A DNA stretch of 30,851 nt from Oscillospiraceae bacterium (GCA_009776345.1 WRLS01000003.1:1-30851), one strand, 5' to 3'; numbered from the stretch's first letter, positions 14,924-23,705 are shown. Numbers and translations: made by a program. The notes: generated from the sequence alone by a model not told the origin.

Positions 14924-15991
14924 ATGCAGTTCCCCCCGTTTTTAAAGGCATATAAAGCCCTGGAGCATAAAAAAAAGGCGGAATACGCCTGCCCCGGGGA
15001 TGCAAGGCTGTCGTTCCCTGTTGTGGTAAAACGCGGGGGGCAGCTTTACGACGGGCTTTTTTCCTATTTAAACGGGGCTTCCCCGGACACCGCCCCGCGC
15101 CCGTGCGGCTGGCTTCTGCTGTCTATGGAGGACGGCGCGGTCAAGCTGGCGGCGGACTGTGCGGCTGTAGATTTTATGAACACACAGCAATACCCGCTCG
15201 GCGCACAAGTTTCCATGAAACTGCCGGAAAGCACGGACCTTTCCAAAGTGAAGCGCCTTGCCGCCGAGCTTTTTGACGCCTACGACGACCTTAGGGAATT
15301 TGTTTTCAGCGAAAACCTGAGCCGTGACCAGGTTGCGGCGATAGTGCGCTACAAGGACCTGTTTATGCGCCTTTGCCCAAAAGGGCAGTATGCATACTAC
15401 CACGGGCTTTCCCCGGCGTTCTTCGGGTGGCTGCGGCTCCCGCTGCCGGAAGGCCCGGGCGGGGCGGCGCAGGAAACCGGGGACGATATGCGCGATTACC
15501 AGTACCAGCTTATAATACTCGAGAACCTGCAGCAGCTTGTAAAGCAGTTCCAGGAAAAAATCGCTGTGGACGGGCATAAGGAGCAGCTTTTTGACGAAAT
15601 GCACCGTCAGGCGCAGGAATACAAAAACGGTATGCTCGAAAGCCTGACAAAGCATATTGAGCTTGATGTAATACAGCTTATGGACCAGCTCGGGAAATCG
15701 CTTTCGGCGTTTGAGGGCAGGGAACACAGCGCGGGGCAGTCGCAGAAGCTTCTGGCGCTGCTGGAGGGGACGAGGACCGACCTTGCCGATATACTTTACA
15801 GGCAGGGCGTAGACCCCTACACAGTCCCGGGGGACGAGGTTGACGTATCCCGCCAGAACACGGTTTCTACAGTAAAAACAGCCCGCCCGGAGCTTGACCG
15901 CAGGATATGCGCGCGCCTTGCCTCCGGCTGGAGCAAAAACGGCCGCGTAATAAGGCCGGAGCGCGTTTCCGTGTATGTTTATGAAAAATAA
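14924..15991 (+). CDS. GrpE-like nucleotide exchange factor with unusual N-terminal domain
   Basis: A 355-residue protein. Residues ~1-185 are not recognised. Residues ~190-290 are charged and helical (coiled-coil-like, from MRDYQYQLIILENLQQLVKQF). The C-terminal ~65 residues resemble the GrpE beta domain, ending ARLASGWSKNGRVIRPERVSVYV, comparable to the GYTLNGRTIRAAMVTV ending of GrpE. It is about 150 residues longer than housekeeping GrpE. GGAG lies before the ATG. The Hsp70 gene follows 34 bases downstream, so it probably acts as that protein's exchange factor; the operon arrangement supports this. It is likely part of a specialised chaperone set, not the grpE-dnaK-dnaJ stress operon. Confidence 0.75.
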   Translation: MQFPPFLKAYKALEHKKKAEYACPGDARLSFPVVVKRGGQLYDGLFSYLNGASPDTAPRPCGWLLLSMEDGAVKLAADCAAVDFMNTQQYPLGAQVSMKLPESTDLSKVKRLAAELFDAYDDLREFVFSENLSRDQVAAIVRYKDLFMRLCPKGQYAYYHGLSPAFFGWLRLPLPEGPGGAAQETGDDMRDYQYQLIILENLQQLVKQFQEKIAVDGHKEQLFDEMHRQAQEYKNGMLESLTKHIELDVIQLMDQLGKSLSAFEGREHSAGQSQKLLALLEGTRTDLADILYRQGVDPYTVPGDEVDVSRQNTVSTVKTARPELDRRICARLASGWSKNGRVIRPERVSVYVYEK

Positions 15992-16025
15992 TTCTCAATT
16001 ATCAATTAAATAAGAGGTGTGCCGT

Positions 16026-17717
16026 ATGAATAAAGTATTGGGGATCGACCTGGGGACGACGTATTCCTGCGTGGCGTATATCGACGCGTCGGGCAAGCCC
16101 GTTGTGCTGAAAAACGCGGAGGGGGAGCTTACCACGCCGTCTGTGGTGTTCTTTGAATCACCGGGCAATGTGGTGGTGGGCACGCCCGCCAAGGAGAGCA
16201 GCAAGCTTTACCCGGATGAAGTTGTCGGGCTTGTAAAGCGCAGCATCGGCCAGCCGGGGATCGCGTGGGACATACATGGGGCGAGCTTAACGCCGGAGGA
16301 GGTTTCCTCCTACATCCTCAAAAAAATCGTCGGGGACGCGGCGGCCGCGCTCCGCGCCGAAAACTTATTAGAGCCTGATGAAGTAATACGCGATGTTGTG
16401 ATTACCTGCCCGGCGTACTTCGGAATAAGCGAGCGCGAGTCCACTTCCAAAGCCGGTGAGCTGGCGGGGCTTAATGTCCTGGGGATAATAAACGAGCCTA
16501 CCGCCGCCGCGATAACATACGGCATCACGGGCATGATCGAAAACAAAGTCGTATTGGTGTTCGACCTTGGCGGCGGGACATTCGATGTAACAATGATCGA
16601 CATCCAGCCCAACGCCATAAAAGTAATATGCACAGGCGGCGACCACTCCCTGGGCGGAAAGCTCTGGGACGACAGGATCATCGAATATGTGGCGGCGGAA
16701 TACGCCCGCCAGACGGGGAATACCGACGATATTCTCACCGACCCCGAAACTCTCCAGGAGCTTTCGCTTTCCGCCGAGCGCGCAAAGAAGATGCTTTCAG
16801 CGCGTGAACGCGCCCCGATCGCGATAAATTACGCCGGGGAGCGCGCGCGGGTTGAGCTTACCCGCGAGCAGTTCAACTCCCTGACCGGGGATCTGCTGGA
16901 GCGGACAATGCTGCTGACGGAGCAGATGCTTGAGGACGCGGGCGCAAAAGGCTACAGCAGGGGCCGCATAGACGAGGTCCTGCTGGTCGGCGGGTCTACG
17001 CGTATGCCGCAGATTACGGAGCGGCTGGAGGCGTATCTGCGCATCCCCGTGAAAATCTACGACCCCGACGAGGCCGTCGCGAAGGGCGCGGCGTATTACG
17101 CGGACAGGCAGAGCTTCTTCGCCGATGTGGTGGAAAAATACTCCGAGCAGACAGGAAGGGACGAGCAGGATGTCCGCCGCGAAATAGACGAAGGCGCGGC
17201 GGATATAAAAGAGCTTGCCCGTGCGGTAGATATGGAAGAGGGCGAGGGTCATTCGGCCGCTGCGTCCATCGGCATTGTAAACGTGACAAGCCGCAGCTTC
17301 GGGACCATCGCGTTCGAGAGCGTTGGGGCAAGCGAGGAAGAAGGCGGCGAGGTCCTCTATAATATGATAATCAAGAACACCGAGCTTCCCGCAAGGGAGG
17401 TCCGCCAATTTTATACAGTTGCCGAAAACCAGCGCACTGTAAGCATCCGTGTGCTGGAATCGCTTTCGGGGGAGCGGCACGGCGCTCCCGGGGAAGGCAC
17501 GGAAATCGGAGAGGCTGTCCTGGAGCTGCCGGAGGGCCTGCCCGCGGGCTCCCCGGTGGAGATTGAGTTCAGGCTAAACGAATCCGGGCTGCTGGAGCTT
17601 CGCGCCGTGGAAACCGCGCAAAACCGCGAAGTGAGCGCGCGGTTTGAAACCGTGGACGCGATATCCGAAAACGCCTACGCCGAGGCCAAGCGGCGGCTGG
17701 ATGAGACGAATGTGTAG
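16026..17717 (+). CDS. Hsp70/DnaK-like chaperone, lid-less
   Basis: A 563-residue Hsp70. The ATPase domain is complete: GIDLGTTYSCV (6-16), INEPTAAAITYG (about 155-166), VFDLGGGTFDV (about 177-187) and LVGGSTRMPQI (about 318-328). After it comes an unusual acidic ~50-residue insert (TGRDEQDVRREIDEGAADIK region) before a short beta substrate domain with SFGTIAFE in place of the usual DVTPLSLGIE. It then stops after one helix, so the alpha-helical lid is missing. The ATG at 16026 is preferred over GTG 16017, because AGAGGTG is then correctly spaced. It is clearly not housekeeping DnaK. It is paired with the GrpE-like gene upstream and the J-like gene at 18528. Confidence 0.93.
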   Translation: MNKVLGIDLGTTYSCVAYIDASGKPVVLKNAEGELTTPSVVFFESPGNVVVGTPAKESSKLYPDEVVGLVKRSIGQPGIAWDIHGASLTPEEVSSYILKKIVGDAAAALRAENLLEPDEVIRDVVITCPAYFGISERESTSKAGELAGLNVLGIINEPTAAAITYGITGMIENKVVLVFDLGGGTFDVTMIDIQPNAIKVICTGGDHSLGGKLWDDRIIEYVAAEYARQTGNTDDILTDPETLQELSLSAERAKKMLSARERAPIAINYAGERARVELTREQFNSLTGDLLERTMLLTEQMLEDAGAKGYSRGRIDEVLLVGGSTRMPQITERLEAYLRIPVKIYDPDEAVAKGAAYYADRQSFFADVVEKYSEQTGRDEQDVRREIDEGAADIKELARAVDMEEGEGHSAAASIGIVNVTSRSFGTIAFESVGASEEEGGEVLYNMIIKNTELPAREVRQFYTVAENQRTVSIRVLESLSGERHGAPGEGTEIGEAVLELPEGLPAGSPVEIEFRLNESGLLELRAVETAQNREVSARFETVDAISENAYAEAKRRLDETNV

Positions 17718-17746
17718 TTGAGAATTGTGAATTGATAATTGAGAAT
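17717..17746. repeat. AATTGATAATTGAGAA repeat
   Basis: GAATTGTGAATTGATAATTGAGAATG just after the Hsp70 stop. The inverse TTCTCAATTATCAATTAA is at 15992-16009 before the Hsp70 gene and at 488-505 over the helicase stop. It flanks the Hsp70 gene on both sides in inverted orientation. Confidence 0.65.
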
Positions 17747-17784
17747 GTAAGTGCGGGGAATAAATCCAAAAGGGTGAAGTGGAA

Positions 17785-17964
17785 ATGGATGATATATCTG
17801 AAAGCAAGCTAATAGCGTTAAAGCCGCTTCTTTTTGCGTTGGCAAATGAATCTGTCGTAATCGAGTGGGACTTAACCGATGAGGAACGCGTTTCAATTAT
17901 GCAAGGCATGGCGGCGTATGAAAAAAATCCGGAAAGTTATATACCGCTTGACAAAGTGATGTAA
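17785..17964 (+). CDS. Small acidic protein, possibly antitoxin-like
   Basis: A 59-residue frame, MDDISESKLIALKPLLFALA at the start and YEKNPESYIPLDKVM at the end. AGGGTGA is seven bases before the ATG at 17785. The ending (short helix, NPES, PLDKVM) resembles the C-termini of small RelB/addiction-module-type antitoxins, but no toxin follows and the match is by eye only. Codon use is more AT-rich than in the flanking chaperone genes, suggesting it was inserted. Confidence 0.5.
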   Translation: MDDISESKLIALKPLLFALANESVVIEWDLTDEERVSIMQGMAAYEKNPESYIPLDKVM

Positions 17965-18527
17965 TCACAAGTTTCGCGATTGCCCCGGAATGTAAAATGA
18001 AAAACCCGTGCCTACAATATGCCCGTTTCTTATTGTAGATTTGCACAGCCCAACCGCTCATGCCGCGGGGGCAGTTACTTTGCAACGCGGCAAAGTAACC
18101 AAAGCGCGCCGGGGGACGCCCCCGGACCCCCGCTCCGACAAACCGCATAGCCTTGTACCCTTCATCGCGCACGTCATATGCTTTGTCCTATAATCCGCCC
18201 AATCGCTCAGCCGAGCCGAGCTCCAGGTCTCGAACGCGGAAAAAGGTATTAGGAAAAAGGGATTATTTAAAGGCTTTTTCCGCTGTAATTACGTGCGCGG
18301 GCGCTTCCGGTGTCGCTCCCTATTTTTTGGCTTACGCCTGCTTGCCTTTGGTGCTTTGTGTCTATCAAAACTGCACTGCTAACTGAAGGCTTAAAAAGCG
18401 GGGAAAAATGTTTATTTTCTTTGTTACTTTCTTTTTGGCGGCGCAAAAAGAAAGTAAGTAACCCCGCTTCGTATTATACTAAGGCTGCAAAATTCGCAGT
18501 AATATAAAATCCGCGAAAGAGGAAAAT
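17965..18527. other. Intergenic repeat region inside the chaperone cluster
   Basis: It contains a small CTACAATA / TATTGTAG hairpin (18012-18039), R1 copy C (18053-18350) and a 14-bp hairpin TTACTTTCTTTTTG / CAAAAAGAAAGTAA at 18424-18457. No gene is seen. A TATACT at 18475 lacks a convincing -35. Confidence 0.6.
18053..18350 (+). repeat. R1 structured repeat, copy C
   Basis: Same orientation and same variable stem as copy A (GTTACTTTGC / GCAAAGTAAC). The GC hairpin has grown to CCGGGGG / CCCCCGG and GCGGAAAAAG pairs with CTTTTTCCGC over ten bases. Confidence 0.87.
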
Positions 18528-21500
18528 ATGGACGGCATACGGGAAAATTATTATGTCCTGCTGGATCTGGCCTTTGACCCGCCGGTAACGGACGACACCG
18601 CAATAAAGGCCGCGGTCCAAAAGAAAAAGCAGGAATGGATACGCTTGCAGGACACACCGGGCAGGCGTAGCGTTGCTTTGCACAATTTGGGGCAGATCGC
18701 GGAAATTGAGCGCGTTATGCACAGCCCCGCGCTTAGGGCCGAGGAGGCCGTTGGCGCGATAGAGCTGCGCGCGGATATGCTGCGCCAGTTTGAGGCGGAG
18801 CTTCGCATTTTGGAAAGCAAGCGGCATATAACCCCGCGGGAGGCGGCTTCGCTTGCTGTAAAGTATTCAAGCTACGGCATCCGACGGGACGATTTGGACA
18901 ATTTGGCGCGCGTGCCTGTTTCCGAAACGCCGCCCGCCGAGGATGAAGAGCAAGGCGAAACAATGGACAGGCTTACAGCCAAAACCGTGCGGCGCAATTT
19001 GTCGGTGCTGGGGCTTGGCGACCTGTATGCCTTTTTGGACCTGCCCGCGTATTCGTCCATCAAAAAGCTTTGCGACGCGGCGGAGGAAAAGCGCCGCGGT
19101 GCAACGCAGTCCGGCACAAAGACCGCCTATGTTAACGCCGTGCAGGAGCTTTCGGGTATCTGCCTGCAGCTGTTTGCAAGCTTTGACGCAAAGCAAAGGT
19201 ATGACCGCTATCTGAAAATAAGCGCATACCCCGCCGTGGGGGATTTGATTGACGATCAGCACAACCGCGATAAATTTATCAGCCCGGACGTAATGCTTCG
19301 CATTGTAAACTTCGCCGTGGAAAAATATGCCTGCCGCGTTTTGGAGGCGGAGGAGTACATACGCAGATACTGCAAGGCGTATGATATCCCGATAAACACG
19401 CAATCCCGAATGATTGAATGCCCGAATTGCCAAAATAAAACCGACCGTGACGCGGCGGTCTGCACGGTTTGCGCCGCGCCGCTGAAGGGCGAATGCCCCG
19501 GCTGTGCGACGGCTTTTGAGGGCGGGGTGAACGCCTGCCCGCAGTGCGGGTTTTCTATCGCGGAGATGGGCAAGGCGCGCGCTTACATGGACGACGCCGA
19601 AACCGCGCTGATCGAAAGCAACTGGAGCTTGGCCCAGCGGTGCATCAGCTACGCGCGCAGATACTGGCCGGGGCATCCCGCGCTGGATTCACTGCTGCGG
19701 CGAGCAAAGCTGCTGGAGGACCGATATTCGTCTTATGTTGACAACATCGCGGACGCGGTGGACCACTGCCAATACTACGCCGCCTTGGAGATGATTGAGG
19801 AAGCCGAAAACAGGCGGATACGCCTTCCCGCTTCGGTTACAGGCCATGTGCGGAAAATCATCGGGGATTTTGAGGTAAAGCTGGAGGAGGTCCGCGCGTC
19901 CGGGGCCGGAGCGGCGGATTACAGCACGCTCTACAGCATGATGGCCGATATATCCGACAGTATTGAGCTGAGCCGCCTGCTCGCGGGGTACCCGCCGGAG
20001 CCTGTGGAGGATCTGAGCGGCAGGGTCTTCGGGCGGCGTGTGCGGCTGGACTGGACAAAAAGCCCTGCCGGCGGCGTGATAAGCTATACGCTTGTACGCA
20101 AGGCGGACAATAGGCCGCTGACCGCCTATGACGGCGAGATACTCTACGAGGGCATGGCAAATTCCTTCGAGGACAAGACTGCCCCGCCGCTTCAGCGTTT
20201 TTACTACGCGGTATATGTAAAGCGCGGCAACGCGTATTCAGAGGAAGGCGCGGTTTCCGCCTCAATACTGATAATACCGGAGGTTGAGAACCTGCGCATG
20301 GTGCCGATAGACGCGGGCGCGCGGATAAGCTGGGATTTCAGCCCCGATTTGCGCGAGGTGCAGATTTGGCGCAAGCTTGGCGGCGAGCGCCCCATGACAA
20401 AAGGCGACGGCATTTTGCTGGAAAATTCGCGGCTGGACGGGATATCCGACAGTAAGCTGAAAAATGACGTGGAATACTGGTACTACATCGTGGCGGTTTA
20501 TATAGTGGACGGCCTCAGGGTGTTTTCAAAAGGCGTCTGCGACAGCGTTGTGCCGCATAAACTGCTCGCGCCTATAGACCAGCTGGACATCATGCGTGTG
20601 GAAGACCAAGAGGATGTGTATGTCGTAAACTGGCACACCGGCCAATATGCCGATGTCCTGCTTCTGGCGTCGCAGAAAAAGCCGGAATTCCAGATAGGCG
20701 AAACTGTCCCCGTGGCAGAGCTGATGGAGGATTTCCGCAATCTTGACATGGAGGCAAAAACAGCAACCAGCGCGCGTGTAAGATGCCAATTTTCCGGCGG
20801 GCTGTATGTATTCGCGGCGGCGGTTTCGGGCAAGTACGCGACAATCGGCGGGTCGAAATACATCATAAACGTCCCCGATGTGCAGGATATCAGCCGTGAT
20901 GTTTTAGGCAGTGACGTGGTTTTTAATATGAAGTGGCCGGGCGGCGTGGACGAGGTGCTGGCGGCGTGGCGGTTTGACGCTTTCCCGAAATCCCCTGATG
21001 AGCCGGGGGCGGCGTTTATGTCCTGCACACCGGAGCAGTATGGGTATGACGCGGGGATGGTCCTGCGCGAGCCGGAGCAGAACCTGTATTACATGAAATT
21101 TTTCGCCGTGTTTACGTCCCCTGACGGCGAGAAGTTCTACTCCCCCGGCGTTGAGGTCAAGGTTGACCTTACCCCCATGCAGGAAATACTGTATGACCTG
21201 CGCTACACGAAATCCTTCTTCGCGGCGGCTTATACAGTTACACTGAGCATACGCTCCGAGGATGAGTTTATTCTGCCCAAGGCTGTCATCGTGGGGAAAA
21301 TCGGGCGGCTGCCGCTTCGCAAAACCGACGGTATGCCACTGTTCGAGATTGAAAAGGAAACCCGCGTGGGCGCTTCCATCACCTACGAATACCGCACGAG
21401 CCTGCTGCCCAAGGACCTTTATGTGAAGATGTTTTTGCGGGACGACGCGCTGTACGGCAAATACAGGCTGCTGCCTGTGTCTGATTTAAGGCTGACGTGA
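18528..21500 (+). CDS. Large J-like / zinc-ribbon / FN3-like protein of the chaperone cluster
   Basis: A 990-residue soluble protein with no signal peptide. Residues 1-~75 (NYYVLLDLAFDPPVTDD... helical, ending ERVMHSPALR) and ~164-232 (LGDLYAFLDLPAYSSIKKL... DAKQRYDRYL) look like two J-domain-type helical modules, but neither has the HPD tripeptide. Residues ~298-340 hold two paired zinc ribbons (CPNC with CTVC, CPGC with CPQCG). A helical stretch follows to ~480, then a beta-rich C-terminal half (~485-990) with repeats that look FN3-like (VRLDWTKSPAGGVISYTLVR, ARISWDFSPDLREVQIWRK, FNMKWPGGVDEVLAAWR). AGAGG precedes the ATG. It may link the lid-less Hsp70 to the zinc-ribbon GTPase; this is inferred from proximity and the shared ribbons. 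Confidence 0.7.
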   Translation: MDGIRENYYVLLDLAFDPPVTDDTAIKAAVQKKKQEWIRLQDTPGRRSVALHNLGQIAEIERVMHSPALRAEEAVGAIELRADMLRQFEAELRILESKRHITPREAASLAVKYSSYGIRRDDLDNLARVPVSETPPAEDEEQGETMDRLTAKTVRRNLSVLGLGDLYAFLDLPAYSSIKKLCDAAEEKRRGATQSGTKTAYVNAVQELSGICLQLFASFDAKQRYDRYLKISAYPAVGDLIDDQHNRDKFISPDVMLRIVNFAVEKYACRVLEAEEYIRRYCKAYDIPINTQSRMIECPNCQNKTDRDAAVCTVCAAPLKGECPGCATAFEGGVNACPQCGFSIAEMGKARAYMDDAETALIESNWSLAQRCISYARRYWPGHPALDSLLRRAKLLEDRYSSYVDNIADAVDHCQYYAALEMIEEAENRRIRLPASVTGHVRKIIGDFEVKLEEVRASGAGAADYSTLYSMMADISDSIELSRLLAGYPPEPVEDLSGRVFGRRVRLDWTKSPAGGVISYTLVRKADNRPLTAYDGEILYEGMANSFEDKTAPPLQRFYYAVYVKRGNAYSEEGAVSASILIIPEVENLRMVPIDAGARISWDFSPDLREVQIWRKLGGERPMTKGDGILLENSRLDGISDSKLKNDVEYWYYIVAVYIVDGLRVFSKGVCDSVVPHKLLAPIDQLDIMRVEDQEDVYVVNWHTGQYADVLLLASQKKPEFQIGETVPVAELMEDFRNLDMEAKTATSARVRCQFSGGLYVFAAAVSGKYATIGGSKYIINVPDVQDISRDVLGSDVVFNMKWPGGVDEVLAAWRFDAFPKSPDEPGAAFMSCTPEQYGYDAGMVLREPEQNLYYMKFFAVFTSPDGEKFYSPGVEVKVDLTPMQEILYDLRYTKSFFAAAYTVTLSIRSEDEFILPKAVIVGKIGRLPLRKTDGMPLFEIEKETRVGASITYEYRTSLLPKDLYVKMFLRDDALYGKYRLLPVSDLRLT

Positions 21501-21503
21501 TAA

Positions 21504-21607
21504 ATACTAATTCCAACCCAAATGTCAGCCAAAAAATCGCTCAAAAATCGCATATACGCAACGATTTTCGACCGATTTTTTGGGACATTTCTAACTGGAA
21601 TAAGTAT
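21504..21607 (+). repeat. 104-bp hairpin MITE-like element (R5), copy 1
   Basis: Ends ATACTAATTCC and GGAATAAGTAT are inverted. Inside, AAATGTC/GACATTT and CCAAAAAATCG/CGATTTTTTGG pair, around an AAAATCG/CGATTTT tip. It is nearly identical to 26526-26629 and lies three bases after a stop codon. Confidence 0.88.
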
Positions 21608-21641
21608 TAGATAAACCGATATATTTGCGGAGGTGCGGGCT

Positions 21642-21872
21642 ATGAAGAAATATACATTTTCTGTACTGATAGAAAAAGACGAAGACGGCGACGGGTTTAT
21701 TGCAACAGTGCCGGAGCTGAAAGGCTGCCATACCCAAGGCGATACGGTTACTGAGCTTTTGGCAAATGTAAGGGAAGCAATCGAGCTTTGTGTTGAGGTT
21801 GCGGAAAATGATAATATTGATGTGTTCAACAGGTCGTATTACCAAACACAGACTGTGGAGATGGTAATATGA
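21642..21872 (+). CDS. hicB: HicB-family antitoxin
   Basis: A 76-residue antitoxin with the degenerate RNase-H-like HicB fold: YTFSVLIEKDEDGDGFIATVPELKGCHTQGDT and the EAIELCVEV helix are typical. GGAGGT precedes ATG 21642; a GTG at 21633 overlaps the ribosome site. It lacks an extended C-terminal DNA-binding domain. It is translationally coupled to hicA by an ATGA overlap. The pair sits between two genes of the chaperone cluster and has AT-richer codons. Confidence 0.92.
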   Translation: MKKYTFSVLIEKDEDGDGFIATVPELKGCHTQGDTVTELLANVREAIELCVEVAENDNIDVFNRSYYQTQTVEMVI

Positions 21873-22099
21873 GCAAATTGGCTTTAGTGAGCGCCAATGA
21901 TATGTGCAAAATACTAGAAATGCATGGAATGAGAAAATTGCGGCAAAAGGGGAGCCACGCATTTTATTTAGGCAGCGGCGGTAATATGACTGTTGTACCG
22001 ATGCATACCGGCGATTTAAAGCGTTCGCTAATCCGCCAAATCATTTCCCAAGCGGGAATAAGTATCTCTGAATACGAAAAGCTTCGTAATGATGTTTGA
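21869..22099 (+). CDS. hicA: HicA-family mRNA interferase toxin
   Basis: A 76-residue toxin with the double-stranded-RNA-binding-like HicA fold. The conserved catalytic His is in KGSHAFYL (about residue 30), followed by TVVPMHTGDLKRSLIRQII, a family hallmark. It starts inside the hicB stop codon. HicA cuts mRNA and is blocked by HicB. Confidence 0.93.
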   Translation: MSKLALVSANDMCKILEMHGMRKLRQKGSHAFYLGSGGNMTVVPMHTGDLKRSLIRQIISQAGISISEYEKLRNDV

Positions 22100-22133
22100 G
22101 TCAATATGCTTGACACCCGAAAGGACAATCGCC

Positions 22134-23231
22134 ATGCCAACCAAAATGATCACCTGCCCCAACTGCTTCAGGCGCAGCGCGGCTGAGGAATACCATTTTT
22201 CCTGCACTTTCGCGGATTGCCCGAAAAAAGGCGTTATTATAGCGCCGGGCGATGTTGTTTACGATTCCGGGCGGCCTGTCTGCCCCGAATGTAAAAGCGG
22301 CCTGAGTGAGCGGCTTTGCCCTTCCTGCGGCTATGCCGTTACCGAGGAGAGCGAGGATGTGCCGTCTGTCCCCATCTCAATTGTCGGGGCGGAGGGCAGC
22401 GGCAAGAGCAATTATCTTTCCGTGGCGGTGGACCAGCTCCGGCGCGTGATGTCCAAAGCGTATGACTGCTCGCTGTATCCGCTCGGCGGGGACGATACGA
22501 TAAGCCACTATGACAGCCGCTACTATCGGCCGCTGTTTGTGGGCGGGCAGTGCCTTAGTTCAACGCGGCAGGAGGAGGTTGTCCCGCTGCTGTATTCGCT
22601 GATATTTTCCGGCGTGCCGACAGCGGGGCGCAGCTGTAACCTTACATTTTACGATGCCTGCGGTGAAAATTTTAAAAGCGAGAAGATAATGGCGGATTAT
22701 AACCGCAGCGTGTACAACTGCAGGGGCATACTGTTTTTTATCGACCCGTTCCAGATACCGGCGGTGCGCGAGCAAGTAAAGGCAACCGGGAGAACTGTCG
22801 GCGGGGAGGACCCCGGCACGCTGCTTTCACGCACAATACATCTGATCCGCCAAGGCGAGGGCAAAAAAAACATAAAGCGCAAGATAGATATACCCATCGC
22901 CATATGTATCACAAAGATTGACGCCGTGCGCCCGCTTTTGGATCCATCCAGCTTTTTGCTGTACCCATCGCGCCATTTAAAAAAGCCGCGGTTTGACCTG
23001 CCGGATTTCGGCAGTACGGGCAGGGAGGTGCAAAGCCTGCTGGAAAGCTGGGCGGCCGCGGATATCGTAAAGCTGGCAACATCCCATTTTTCGGATTGCG
23101 GGTTTTTCGCCTTAAGCTCCTTGGGTTCGCCGCCGGGCGAGAAAAACAATATTAACCATCTTGCCCCGCACAGGGTGCTGGACCCGTTGCTATGGGTGCT
23201 TTGGAAGAACAGGGTTATCGCGGCGCAGTGA
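22134..23231 (+). CDS. Zinc-ribbon GTPase (TRAFAC-like) of the chaperone cluster
   Basis: A 365-residue cytoplasmic protein. The N-terminus has Cys-rich ribbons (CPNC at 8-11, then CPEC and CPSCG near 47-65). The P-loop is GAEGSGKS (85-92), a Walker B/G3-like motif is DACGE (174-178), and a G4-like motif is TKID (260-263), which points to guanine binding. The sequence between (RTIHLIRQGEGKKNIKRKIDIPIAICITK) is typical of small-GTPase cores. It may belong to the group called TRAFAC or DO-GTPases in predicted bacterial conflict systems; I cannot confirm the subfamily. The start ATG 22134 has AAAGGA eight bases upstream; upstream in-frame ATGs overlap hicA. Confidence 0.8.
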   Translation: MPTKMITCPNCFRRSAAEEYHFSCTFADCPKKGVIIAPGDVVYDSGRPVCPECKSGLSERLCPSCGYAVTEESEDVPSVPISIVGAEGSGKSNYLSVAVDQLRRVMSKAYDCSLYPLGGDDTISHYDSRYYRPLFVGGQCLSSTRQEEVVPLLYSLIFSGVPTAGRSCNLTFYDACGENFKSEKIMADYNRSVYNCRGILFFIDPFQIPAVREQVKATGRTVGGEDPGTLLSRTIHLIRQGEGKKNIKRKIDIPIAICITKIDAVRPLLDPSSFLLYPSRHLKKPRFDLPDFGSTGREVQSLLESWAAADIVKLATSHFSDCGFFALSSLGSPPGEKNNINHLAPHRVLDPLLWVLWKNRVIAAQ

Positions 23232-23289
23232 GTTGGCGGGCCATTGAATATGCTGTCACGGCAAACGCATGAAAAAACGCACAAATCTA

Positions 23290-23600
23290 CAAAGGCAAGT
23301 AGGCGCAAACCTAAAGGAAAGAGCGACGCCAGGCACAAATCTGCGCACGTAATTACAGCGGAAAAAGTCTTTGATTTCTTTTATTCCTAATACCTTTTTT
23401 CCCTAGCTGAGCTACGCTCAGCTTACGAGACCCTGGAGCTCGGCTCGGCTGAGCGATTGGGCGGATTATAGGACAAAGCATATGACGTGCGCGATGAAAG
23501 GCACAAGGCTATGCGGCTTGTCGTAGCGGGGGTCCGGGGTCTCCCCGGTGTGTTTTGTTTCTTTTGCACAAGCAAAAGAAAAGCCTCCGCGGCTTGAGCG
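23290..23600 (-). repeat. R1 structured repeat, copy D
   Basis: Reverse copy. The variable stem here is TTTCTTTTGC / GCAAAAGAAA, a third sequence with preserved pairing. It has extra CTGAGC / GCTCAG pairing near 23405-23421 where other copies have CGAGACC. R2 follows directly at 23601. Confidence 0.86.
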
Positions 23601-23705
23601 GCCTTCGGCAGGATTTAGGTTTTAGGATTCAGGATATAGGAAGGGAAGAAAACATAAGTTTCGTCCTTTTCCTAAAACCTGAAACCTAAATCCTAAAACC
23701 TGCGG
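23601..23705. repeat. R2 repeat pair
   Basis: GCCTTCGGCAGGATTTAGG... GGAAGGGAAGAAAACATAAG and the inverted CCTAAAACC / CCTAAATCC arm to CCTGCGGC, followed by a GGCGC / GCGCC hairpin and an R4 unit (CCACCCCTCCAAAGGAGGGG). Confidence 0.78.

Noticed and set aside
14924..17717. Housekeeping grpE-dnaK heat-shock operon
   Set aside because: GrpE homology is limited to the C-terminus, Hsp70 lacks the lid and normal linker, and no hrcA, CIRCE or HPD-containing dnaJ is present.
18867..19676. A 269-codon antisense frame in the 990-aa gene
   Set aside because: It is antisense to a well-supported gene with zinc-ribbon motifs, and its composition is that of a shadow frame.
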